In this document: one piece after another, positions 50,285 through 57,088 of the stretch
How the letters are laid out: every line of letters begins with the position of its first letter
Position numbering within the stretch: the stretch's first letter is position 1
NCBI GenBank assembly: GCA_009774145.1
Contig: VSND01000012.1
Location: 19,785 to 76,872, forward strand
Length of the DNA stretch: 57,088 nt
Source of the DNA: Lachnospiraceae bacterium
Lineage (GTDB): Bacteria; Bacillota; Clostridia; Lachnospirales; Lachnospiraceae
Direction: 5' to 3'
Notes under the pieces: generated by a model
Seen by the model: the letters and a program-made list of their open reading frames with translations, nothing else
What the model was told of the DNA's origin: nothing
Databases searched by the model: none
Translations under genes and position numbers: made by a program

Positions 50285-53200
50285 CTATCCCAGTACATCC
50301 TGTAGCGTCTCAAACAGATTCTCAATATCGATCGGCTTTGCTATATGCCCGTTCATTCCGCATTTCAGCGCTTCCTGTTTATCCTCCTCAAAAGCATTCG
50401 CCGTCATGGCAAACACCGGTATGGACGCCAGCCCCGGATCGTCCAGTTCACGGATCTGTCTGGTCGCTTCGTAACCGTTCATCACCGGCATCTGCACATC
50501 CATCAGAACCAGCTGATAATAACCCGGCTCCGAATCCTTCAGCATATCCACAGCGATCTGTCCGTTGTCCGCAACATCCGTTGTAAATCCTGCATCGCCC
50601 AAAAGCTCCACCGCAATCTCCTGATTCAGTTCATTATCCTCTGCCAGCAGAATATGTCCTGCACGGAATTTCATCATAACGCCGGGACTCTTCTTCTCTT
50701 CGGCAGCATCCGCACTGACAATCGAATGCAGGCAGCTTCTGAGTTCAGACAAAAACAGCGGTTTACTGCAGAACGCAGTGACGCCGGCCTCCAGCGCCTC
50801 TTCCTCAATGTCTGCCCAGTCATATGCGGTCAGTACAATAATGGATACGTCCTCTCCCATCTCCTTTCGGATCCTGCGCGTAACCTCAACCCCGTTCATA
50901 TCCGGCAGCATCCAGTCAATCACATACACGCTGTACTCATTTCCTCTCATGACCGCCTGGCGGGTACGCAGCACTGCCTCCTTACCGGACAGCGTCCATT
51001 CTGCACGCATTCCGATCTGCTGAAGCATATAGGAGACGCTGTCACAGGTATTAAAGTCATCATCCACCACCAGCGCCCTCAGATCCTTAAGCTGCGGGAT
51101 ATCCTTTGGTTCCCGGTTCTCCATATTCAGACGGAAGGTAAAATTAACCGTGAATTCTGTCCCTGCTCCCTCTTTGCTCTTCACACTGATCGAACCGTTC
51201 ATCATGTCCACAATATTTTTCGTTATGGCCATCCCAAGGCCCGTGCCCTGAATCCCGCTGATCGTTGTATTCTTCTCCCTTTCAAAGGGTTCAAAGATAT
51301 GGGTTACGAACTCTTCACTCATACCGATGCCGGTATCCCTGATGGAAAATTCATAGTTCCCATAGCCCTCCCGGGCTCCTGGCTTCTCCGCAATCCGCAT
51401 GGTGATCATACCGCCTGCGCCCGTATATTTGACACAGTTGCTGAGAAGGTTCAAAAGCACCTGATTCAGCCGCAGCTTATCACAGTAAATCTCCTCATCA
51501 AACACATCCACGGTATCAATATACAGCTCCAGCTGCTTTGCATGGACGTCTGCCTGTACGATATTACGCAGTCCGTGCAGAATATCCGGCAGCCGGCATG
51601 GTTTCTCTTCCAGATGCATCTTGCCGCTTTCAATGCGGCTCATATCCAGTACGTCGTTAATCAGGCTCAGCAGATGGTTTCCCGAAGTCATGATCTTCTT
51701 CAGATATTCTTCCACCCGCTCTTTCCGGTCCATATGGGCGATCGCCAGTGCAGTAAAACCGACGATTGCATTCATCGGCGTCCGGATGTCATGGGACATA
51801 TTGGACAAAAAGGCGCTCTTTGCCTTATTTGCCCTGTTCGCCTGCAGCAGCGCATCCTCCAGCAGATTTTTCTGCTCCATCTTCCTGCGGATCTCTTCAT
51901 CCACGCTGCAGAATCCCAGAACAGTGCCGCAGTTTCCGTTCCATTCCCCTGCACGCACCGCCTTCATCTGGAAATACTCCATCTCGCCGCCCCGCACGAT
52001 GCGGTAATTGACGGAATACATCTTTTTTTCCGACAGCTCTTTTTCCAGCACGGCAGAAGAAGCCGCCTGGCGCAGCATCTCCTGGTCTTCTTCATAGACA
52101 TACTTCCGGATATAGCGATCCATGCTTTCCTGAAGCAGTATGTCTCCGTCAAAAATATTCAGGAACATTTCTTCGTCCTCATCGATCCGAACGGAGCGTC
52201 CTTCTCCTGTATTCAGGTCAACAAAGCAGATCAGCCCGTACTCAATACTCAGTGCATGGATCAGCTCCATCTGGCGCCTCTCATTTTCTTTTTCCTGCAT
52301 CTTCTGAGCCGTGCAGTCCAGAAGGAAGCGCTGATAGAACAGTTCGCCGTTTTCCTTCAGAAGCTTGACATTTCCCATCACATGAATAATATCTCCGTTC
52401 TTATGCCGGACGCAGTATTCCATACTGACGCTGTCGCCTTCTTTTTTCAGAGAACAGATGTATTCCCGGAGTTTAACCCTGTCTTCTTCCACAACAGAGC
52501 CTGCCACCATGTCAAATCCGTCCGCAAACAGCTCCTCCTGAGATTCATACCCCAGAATCTTCAGGGCAGCCTGATTGACGCTGAGAATACGGCTTCCGTC
52601 CAGAGAATGCGTCATTACGCCGCAGTCCATGGAAGTAAAGACCATCTCCAGCATCCGGTTTTTCTTCATCAGTTCCTGTTCGTAGGCGCGCTCCTGTGTA
52701 ATATCAATTCCGATCCCCACTGTCCCCATCACGCTTCCGTCAAGGTCGTACAGCGGAGACTTGTAGGTGGTAAGCAGCCTTGTGCCGCCTCCGGTCATGA
52801 TGGTTTCCTCTGACACACAGGACTTTCTCATCGTCATAACCTCTTTTTCCGACTCTATACATGCCGGATCGTCATGCTCCACATCCCAGATATAGGCATG
52901 CCCTCTCCCCTGCACCTGCTGCTTTGTCTTGTTGACCGTTTTGCAGAAGCTGTCGTTCACCTTCTCATGAATGCCGTTTTTGTCCTTATACCAGACAAGG
53001 TTTGGGATGTTGTTAATGGTAGATTCCAGGTAGTGGCTGGTCTGCCAGTAATCCTTGCTCATCTTACAGGTCTGCTGCCATCTCAGGAAACGGAATCCTG
53101 CCTCCTCATCCGACATGGGCATCGTCCACACATCTTTGATATGTACCAGATCATCGGTCAAAGACCGGATCTGCTGCCGGTCTGCAAGCACGATGAGCTC

Positions 53201-53419
53201 CGTCTCCCCGCCTTTACTGTCCAGCAGTACCTGCAGCTTCTGCTCCAGCCCCTGCAGGTTCACAAAAATCACGTCCGCCTGTTCTGCCAGCGCCGCTTCC
53301 GGTTCCGGGCTTTCCAGAAATTCATGTGTAAACTGTCCAAGCGGAGACGTCTTCTTAATCATATCAAATGCACTGCAATGAGGACCTGTCAAATAAAAAC
53401 GAATATGGCAATGATACAT
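50285..53419 (-). CDS. Cytoplasmic hybrid histidine kinase with PAS domains and two receivers
   Basis: 1044 residues from the ATG at 53419 (GGAGGAAAAGAGAA upstream; the open frame runs 21 codons further without a better site). No membrane helix is evident. An N-terminal receiver-like or sensor part of about 115 residues is followed by PAS domains (NLVWYKDKNGIHEKVNDSF; FTSMDCGVMTHSLDGSRILS) and a third PAS-like segment, then HisKA (NMSHDIRTPMNAIVGFT), ATPase (RDTGIGMSEEF, GTGLGMAITKNIV), receiver 1 (VIDWMLPDMNGVEVTRR) and receiver 2 (VLMDVQMPVMNGYEATRQ). It should sense a cytoplasmic or redox-type signal. No output regulator is adjacent. Confidence 0.93.
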   Translation of the reverse strand: MYHCHIRFYLTGPHCSAFDMIKKTSPLGQFTHEFLESPEPEAALAEQADVIFVNLQGLEQKLQVLLDSKGGETELIVLADRQQIRSLTDDLVHIKDVWTMPMSDEEAGFRFLRWQQTCKMSKDYWQTSHYLESTINNIPNLVWYKDKNGIHEKVNDSFCKTVNKTKQQVQGRGHAYIWDVEHDDPACIESEKEVMTMRKSCVSEETIMTGGGTRLLTTYKSPLYDLDGSVMGTVGIGIDITQERAYEQELMKKNRMLEMVFTSMDCGVMTHSLDGSRILSVNQAALKILGYESQEELFADGFDMVAGSVVEEDRVKLREYICSLKKEGDSVSMEYCVRHKNGDIIHVMGNVKLLKENGELFYQRFLLDCTAQKMQEKENERRQMELIHALSIEYGLICFVDLNTGEGRSVRIDEDEEMFLNIFDGDILLQESMDRYIRKYVYEEDQEMLRQAASSAVLEKELSEKKMYSVNYRIVRGGEMEYFQMKAVRAGEWNGNCGTVLGFCSVDEEIRRKMEQKNLLEDALLQANRANKAKSAFLSNMSHDIRTPMNAIVGFTALAIAHMDRKERVEEYLKKIMTSGNHLLSLINDVLDMSRIESGKMHLEEKPCRLPDILHGLRNIVQADVHAKQLELYIDTVDVFDEEIYCDKLRLNQVLLNLLSNCVKYTGAGGMITMRIAEKPGAREGYGNYEFSIRDTGIGMSEEFVTHIFEPFEREKNTTISGIQGTGLGMAITKNIVDMMNGSISVKSKEGAGTEFTVNFTFRLNMENREPKDIPQLKDLRALVVDDDFNTCDSVSYMLQQIGMRAEWTLSGKEAVLRTRQAVMRGNEYSVYVIDWMLPDMNGVEVTRRIRKEMGEDVSIIVLTAYDWADIEEEALEAGVTAFCSKPLFLSELRSCLHSIVSADAAEEKKSPGVMMKFRAGHILLAEDNELNQEIAVELLGDAGFTTDVADNGQIAVDMLKDSEPGYYQLVLMDVQMPVMNGYEATRQIRELDDPGLASIPVFAMTANAFEEDKQEALKCGMNGHIAKPIDIENLFETLQDVLG

Positions 53420-53607
53420 TTCTCTTTTCCTCCATGTATTCTGCAGATTCCTGCTGTTTCGCCTATGATAACATTCTAACAAGTGCAGGAAAACCTGTCA
53501 ATAAACTTCATGATTCTCCTTTGTGGTTCCTGCATCCATTATAACCCCCAAAGATGAATTTTTAAAGATTAAGAAACTTTTCAGTTTTCTTTTGGCCGGA
53601 ATGAGCG

Positions 53608-53613
53608 TATAAT
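53608..53613 (+). promoter_or_regulatory. -10 box of the HTH gene
   Basis: TATAAT lies about 47 bp upstream of the start at 53660. Its -35 (TTTTCT, 17 bp upstream) is poor, so the promoter may need an activator. Confidence 0.4.
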
Positions 53614-53659
53614 GTCATATATTGTAAATACTGTACCGCTTAACAAACCGAGGTGCTTT

Positions 53660-54274
53660 ATGGAACTTTCATTTGGTGAACAGATAAAGATCTTACTGAA
53701 CAGAAAAAATATGACCATACAGGAACTGGCTGACCTGTATGAACAGAGGACAGGAAACAGAATGTCCCGCCAGAATCTGGCGCAGAGGCTGAAAAGAGAC
53801 AACTTTCCGGAACAGGACATGCGCATCTTTGCCGCACTTCTGGACTGCAGTGTATCGATCCAGCTGACCCCTGCTGCGGCATCTGCAGCATTTCTGGAAC
53901 CGGTGCTGTCCATGCCTGCAGACTTGACGCCGGAGCTCCTTCCTCCTTCAAAGCCGGCCGTTCAGGCTGCCCTTATGCCGCAGGAAACAGAAAAAAACAG
54001 TCCCTCTGACAGCAGCGGGGAAGTTTCAGGAATGGTTCTCGATATCCCTGAAGTCTTTCGAAAAAAGAAACATTTTGGAGAGATCAATCCACTGACCGGC
54101 CAGGAATACCTGACCAACACCGTACGGCGGCATCCCTACATAGACGACTATATCCAGGTCTATGACAGAACCACCCATACCTGGTCTGATGTGGAGGAGG
54201 ATTATTTCTGGGATTTTCAGAAGAAGAAAAAACAGATGCTCGGCAGCGATTATCAGGAACCGCTGCTGATCTGA
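53660..54274 (+). CDS. Small HTH protein with C-terminal tail
   Basis: 204 residues from the ATG at 53660 (GAGGTG upstream). The N-terminal part (LSFGEQIKILLNRKNMTIQE ... RMSRQNLAQRLKRDNFPEQD) is an XRE-like helix-turn-helix of about 65 residues. A Pro/Ala-rich linker follows, then a C-terminal region (FGEINPLTGQEYLTNTVRRH, about 155-174) that looks conserved but unknown. Probably a DNA-binding regulator; targets unknown. Divergent from the hybrid kinase gene. Confidence 0.75.
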   Translation: MELSFGEQIKILLNRKNMTIQELADLYEQRTGNRMSRQNLAQRLKRDNFPEQDMRIFAALLDCSVSIQLTPAAASAAFLEPVLSMPADLTPELLPPSKPAVQAALMPQETEKNSPSDSSGEVSGMVLDIPEVFRKKKHFGEINPLTGQEYLTNTVRRHPYIDDYIQVYDRTTHTWSDVEEDYFWDFQKKKKQMLGSDYQEPLLI

Positions 54275-54287
54275 AGCGTTTCCGGTG

Positions 54288-54345
54288 AAAACTGCCTGCT
54301 GCCTGCCGAAAACCGCAGGTCATTCGGGGCAGGCAGCACAGTTTT
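54288..54345. terminator. Bidirectional hairpin between the HTH and SASP genes
   Basis: AAAACTG-CTGCTGCCTGCC pairs with GGCAGGCAG-CACAGTTTT across a 15-nt loop. A on one side and T on the other provide U tracts for both convergent transcripts; the right end reaches the SASP stop codon. Confidence 0.75.
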
Positions 54346-54553
54346 AAAGGTTCTTTTCCGTCTTTTCTCCCTTTTCCATGGCTTTTCTGCGCCTGCTGAT
54401 CATCCCTCCGATCCGTCCGGTCTCCCGGGAAGAGAGCGCCTTCCAGCCGCCCTTTCGTACCTTCTCCAGAAGTCCAAGTTCTTCTGCGATCTCATATTTC
54501 AGCCTGTCATGAGGCTCCAGCTTTTCAAAATCAAGATTTTTGTTTTCTTCCAT
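54344..54553 (-). CDS. Alpha/beta-type small acid-soluble spore protein
   Basis: 69 residues. LKYEIAEELGLLEKV and ETGRIGGMISRRRKAM fit the two conserved segments of alpha/beta SASPs (xKYEIAxELG and xGxxGGxIxxRxVxM), which coat and protect spore DNA. The insert WKALSSRE between them is as in clostridial variants. GGAGTG precedes the ATG. Confidence 0.85.
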   Translation of the reverse strand: MEENKNLDFEKLEPHDRLKYEIAEELGLLEKVRKGGWKALSSRETGRIGGMISRRRKAMEKGEKTEKNL

Positions 54554-54580
54554 TTTCTTACACTCCTTTGCTTTTCTATG

Positions 54581-54611
54581 GAGTATAACCCGTTTTTGTA
54601 CGCCTTATACC
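54581..54611 (-). promoter_or_regulatory. Candidate sigma-G promoter of the SASP gene
   Basis: GGTATAA (54611-54605) and TATACTC (54587-54581) are 17 bp apart on the minus strand. The pattern is near sigma-G promoters (TGnATA and CATACTA) but imperfect. Confidence 0.4.
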
Positions 54612-54734
54612 TCTTTACCGCTCATTCCTGTTCTGCCCCTGTCTCCCAAAGGTTACCATTCAGATGTCTTCCGACGTCCAGTCAGCACAAACATACGTTC
54701 TCAAAAGACCCATGGAAGGATGCCGGTCCTTTTC

Positions 54735-54763
54735 TTGACATCCTGTAAAAAAGCAGATACACT
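54735..54763 (+). promoter_or_regulatory. Promoter of the RlmI-like gene
   Basis: TTGACA (54735-54740) and TACACT (54758-54763) are 17 bp apart, 33 bp upstream of the start codon. Confidence 0.78.
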
Positions 54764-54796
54764 TGATACAAATACAGCAGAAAAGGAAGTATATTT

Positions 54797-55999
54797 ATGT
54801 ATCATACCACAGTCACTCTGAAAAAAGGCGAGGGCCGCACCATCAAGGCAGGCGGCATGTGGATCTATGACAATGAGATCGAAAGCATCATGGGAACCTT
54901 TGAAAACGGAGATCTGGTAACCGTCCATGATTTTGACGGCTATTTTATGGGATATGGGTTCCTGAACATGCATTCAAAGATCCGCGTGCGGCTCATGTCC
55001 CGCAGAAAAGAGCATATGATTGATGAAGCCTTTCTGGAACGCCGGGTACGGGACGCCTGGAACTACCGGAAAGCTGCCTGCGACACTGGATGCTGCCGTC
55101 TGATCTTCGGGGAAGCAGATTTCCTCCCGGGGCTTGTGGTGGATAAATTTTCCGATGTGCTGGTGGTAGAATCCCTTGCCCTTGGGATTGACAGGCTGAA
55201 GCTTCCCATCCTGGACATTCTGAAGCGCGTACTGGCCGAGGACGGGATCCGGATCCGCGGGATCTATGAACGCAGCGACGCCAAAGTCCGGGAACAGGAA
55301 GGAATGGAACGTTTCAAGGGCTTTATCGGAGAACCTTTTGATACGAAGGTGGAGATCATGGAAAACGGCGTCCGCTATCTGGTGAATGTGGAAGACGGAC
55401 AGAAAACCGGATTTTTCCTGGATCAGAAATACAACCGCCTCGCCGTACAGCGACTCTGCAGAAACAAAAAAGTACTGGACTGCTTTACCCATACAGGATC
55501 TTTCGCCCTGAATGCAGCCGTCGCAGGCGCCGAAAGCGTCCTGGGCGTCGACGCCTCCGGGACAGGCTGCCTGCAGGCAGAGGAAAATGCCAGACTTAAC
55601 GGCGTGGAAGACCGGGTCTCTTTCCAGTGCGCAGACGTATTTGAACTGCTGCCGCAGCTGGAACAGCAGGGAGAATCCTACGATGTGGTCATCCTGGACC
55701 CGCCCGCTTTCACCAAATCCCGCAGTTCTGTGAAAAACGCAGTCAGAGGCTACCGGGAGATCAACCTGCGGGGCATGAGGCTTGTCAAAAACGGCGGTTT
55801 CCTCGCCACCTGTTCCTGCTCGCATTTTATGGACCCGGATTTGTTCAAAAAAACCATACAGGAGGCCGCCAGAAGCGCCCATAAACGGCTCCGACAGGTG
55901 GAATTCCGCACGCAGGCCTGCGACCATCCGATTCTGTGGGCGGCGGATCAGTCCTACTATCTGAAATTTTATATCTTTCAGGTGTGCGAGGATTTGTAA
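54797..55999 (+). CDS. rlmI: Class I SAM-dependent rRNA methyltransferase (RlmI-like)
   Basis: 400 residues. An N-terminal PUA domain (TLKKGEGRTIKAGGMWIYDN), a central RlmI-type linker (SDAKVREQEGME) and a C-terminal Rossmann methyltransferase with VLDCFTHTGSFALNAA (SAM site, about 223-238), VLGVDASG, and the catalytic motif VILDPPAF (about 297-304) plus CSCSHFM (about 337). RlmI methylates C5 of a 23S rRNA cytosine in E. coli; the exact target here is not known. Monocistronic. Confidence 0.92.
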   Translation: MYHTTVTLKKGEGRTIKAGGMWIYDNEIESIMGTFENGDLVTVHDFDGYFMGYGFLNMHSKIRVRLMSRRKEHMIDEAFLERRVRDAWNYRKAACDTGCCRLIFGEADFLPGLVVDKFSDVLVVESLALGIDRLKLPILDILKRVLAEDGIRIRGIYERSDAKVREQEGMERFKGFIGEPFDTKVEIMENGVRYLVNVEDGQKTGFFLDQKYNRLAVQRLCRNKKVLDCFTHTGSFALNAAVAGAESVLGVDASGTGCLQAEENARLNGVEDRVSFQCADVFELLPQLEQQGESYDVVILDPPAFTKSRSSVKNAVRGYREINLRGMRLVKNGGFLATCSCSHFMDPDLFKKTIQEAARSAHKRLRQVEFRTQACDHPILWAADQSYYLKFYIFQVCEDL

Positions 56000-56076
56000 G
56001 AGATACGGAAATCAGAAAAACGGTGTAAACAAAATGTTTACGGTTAGAGGGAAGTAATTTCAGATTAGGCGGTATA

Positions 56077-56105
56077 GCCCCGATTACAAGGGCTGTACCG
56101 TCTTT
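56077..56105. terminator. Hairpin after the RlmI-like gene
   Basis: GCGGTATAGCCC and GGGCTGTACCGT pair with a G-U wobble around an 8-nt loop, and TCTTTTCTTG follows on the plus strand. Since the flank on the right is mobile-element remnant, the hairpin may belong to either. Between 56000 and 56070 is a small GTAAAC/GTTTAC palindrome. Confidence 0.6.
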
Positions 56106-56140
56106 TCTTGCGCTCAACGAGCGCATTTTCCTTATGCGCC

Positions 56141-56374
56141 TTACTGTTTGGGTTGTGTGGCAGAAAGGAAATTGATTTCACCCACAAAATTGAAAACAAT
56201 ATCTACTTTCTGTACCCGCTTCCCGTCCACCTTTTCCGGCGCATGGACTATGATTTTTTTGATAAATTCATTGACGATTGCGGGGGTGAGTTCCTTTATC
56301 CCCACATACTTACGGATAATTGCAGAAAAGCTGTCAAAGTCGCTCTTATTCTGTTCGTAGGTATCGACTTCCTG
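56141..56374 (-). pseudogene. Serine site-specific recombinase, C-terminal fragment
   Basis: On the minus strand the frame from 56374 to a stop at 56141 reads QEVDTYEQNKSDFDSFSAII, then KYVGIKELTPAIVNEFIKKI, IVHAPEKVDGKRVQKVDIVF and ends NFVGEINFL...PKQ. This is the C-terminal DUF4368-type end of large serine recombinases of Tn4451/Tn5397-like transposons. There is no catalytic domain upstream: at about 56375 the sequence switches to an ISAs1-type transposase on the other strand. About 77 residues of what would be roughly 500-550 remain. Too short for standard ORF calling. Confidence 0.75.
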
Positions 56375-56394
56375 GGATACACGAAATACTGCAA

Positions 56395-56898
56395 AGGATA
56401 CAGCGACTATAAAGGACTGACCAGAGAGATAGAAAAATCAGGAAATTATAAGAAAACGAAAGAAAAAGCCCGCGGGCAGATAGAGACGCGGGAATATTAC
56501 CAGACAGAAGATATCCAATGGATGATACAGAAAAAAGACTGGAAAGGGCTGAAAAGCATAGCGATGGAAAGAAAAAGCATAGAAAAGAACGGGCGAAAGA
56601 AAACGGAATGCCGCTATTTTATCAGCAGCCTAAAAGGGGACATGGAAACCATAAGCCGGGCAGTAAGAGGGCATTGGAGCATAGAGAGCATGCACTGGCA
56701 TCCGGATGTAACATTTCGAGAAGACGAAACGCAACACTGGATAAAATGTCAGCGCAGAATCTGAATATAATCAGGAAATGGAGCTTAAGCATACCAAAGC
56801 TGATGGAACTTACAAAAAAGAAATTATCAATGAAGAAAAAAAGGTTTGTAATAAGTCTGTCACCAATTAAATATTTGGAGGAAGTACTGGACTTTTAA
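56395..56898 (+). pseudogene. ISAs1-family transposase, C-terminal remnant with frameshift
   Basis: The frame from about 56395 gives YKGLTREIEKSGNYKKTKEK, GQIETREYYQTEDIQWM and VRGHWSIESMHWHPDVTFRE, the conserved C-terminal half of ISAs1-family transposases with the catalytic Glu (WSIE). Near 56720 the frame breaks and the protein continues in another frame as NATLDKMSAQNLNIIRKWSL ... MKKKRFVISLSPIKYLEE to a stop at 56898. One missing base (normal FREDANATLDK) explains the shift. The N-terminal half with the two catalytic Asp residues is lost. Confidence 0.82.
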
Positions 56899-57032
56899 AA
56901 AATTACAGTTGGAAAAATTTGAATGGTAGAAACATTCATGCGTTTGCCGTGCTAAGATGGCCTTGCTGACTTGACAACAAGGGGAGAACTGATTACAATA
57001 AGAACGATATGACTATGCAAGAGGTGAGTACG

Positions 57033-57088
57033 ATGTTGTTCGGAAAATTTTGTATTGACTTCGGCTCCACACAAGTTTATACCACGAA
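57033..57088 (+). CDS. Actin-like ATPase (MreB-like), start only
   Basis: ATG at 57033, with AAGAGGTGAGTACG upstream, starts MLFGKFCIDFGSTQVYTT and runs off the right edge. IDFGST is the phosphate-1 motif of actin/MreB/ParM-type ATPases. Only 18 residues are visible, so the subfamily cannot be given. Bases 56899-57032 between the IS remnant and this gene show no gene and no recognised IS end. Confidence 0.5.
   Translation, partial: MLFGKFCIDFGSTQVYTT

Noticed and set aside
50345..52813. An 822-codon plus-strand open frame
   Set aside because: Antisense to the hybrid kinase with clear HisKA, ATPase and receiver motifs; composition is His/Leu/Gln-rich nonsense.
1..57088. CRISPR array or restriction/phage-defence cluster
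   Set aside because: No regularly spaced direct repeats with unique spacers, cas genes, restriction or abortive-infection genes were seen.

Overview
The window looks like a chromosomal segment from an anaerobic, spore-forming Firmicute, most likely a Lachnospiraceae gut commensal of the Blautia/Dorea type. The indications are a complete spoIIIA sporulation operon (AA to AH), an alpha/beta-type small acid-soluble spore protein, an oxygen-sensitive CO-dehydrogenase-like cluster, Fe(II) uptake by FeoAB, and gene families typical of Clostridia (LUD-domain protein, DUF3048 lipoprotein, CmpB-like membrane protein). Species cannot be fixed from sequence alone.

Layout, left to right. (1) 1-1111: the start of a secreted, Gly/Thr-rich surface protein read leftwards off the edge, its structured leader, and a 190-nt near-perfect hairpin repeat. 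(2) 1112-5131: a leftward operon cooS - cooF-like - FAD/NAD oxidoreductase - bacteriohemerythrin. (3) 5366-6067: tRNA-Gly with its own promoter and terminator, next to a RelB-like antitoxin whose toxin gene is cut off after about 17 codons. (4) 6157-9950: nitroreductase, oligoendopeptidase F, a small exported protein and a LUD-domain protein. (5) 10067-13917: a tripartite ABC exporter set (permease, exported Ig-like protein, ATPase). (6) 14221-18480: a CmpB-like membrane protein, an AlkD-like repair protein and a YtrA-type repressor/ABC operon with a clear operator. (7) 18628-24600: a solute-binding lipoprotein overlapping a hybrid histidine kinase, then feoA-feoB behind a 35-bp Fur-box-like palindrome. 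(8) 24726-29335: spoIIIAA-AH with a candidate sigma-E promoter. (9) 29370-33615: a class A penicillin-binding protein with a C-terminal hexapeptide repeat, and an AAA/DUF4143 ATPase. (10) 33967-35202: a triply frameshifted BspA-like surface-protein pseudogene followed by the second copy of the long hairpin repeat. (11) 35219-40372: cdaR-like regulator - ftsE - ftsX - M23 peptidase - S41 protease, a cell-wall remodelling block. (12) 40580-50151: a degenerate FMN-binding-like protein, clpX-lspA-DUF3810, HtrA protease, DUF3048 lipoprotein, citrate synthase and an L,D-transpeptidase. (13) 50285-55999: a large cytoplasmic hybrid kinase, a small HTH protein, a spore SASP and an RlmI-like rRNA methyltransferase. 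(14) 56077-57088: remnants of a serine recombinase and an ISAs1-family transposase fused head to head, then the start of an actin-like ATPase gene.

Most genes are household or envelope functions on the minus strand. Accessory material is concentrated at 1-1111, 5537-6067, 33967-35149 and 56141-57088. The strongest candidates for something undescribed are a dispersed long-hairpin element present twice (879-1068 and 34973-35149), with a conserved internal-loop core and arms that differ in sequence yet keep pairing, and a CO-dehydrogenase homologue that appears to keep the C-cluster ligands while lacking the catalytic Lys and the His proton relay. All coordinates, translations and pairings were read by eye; no database or folding search was run.
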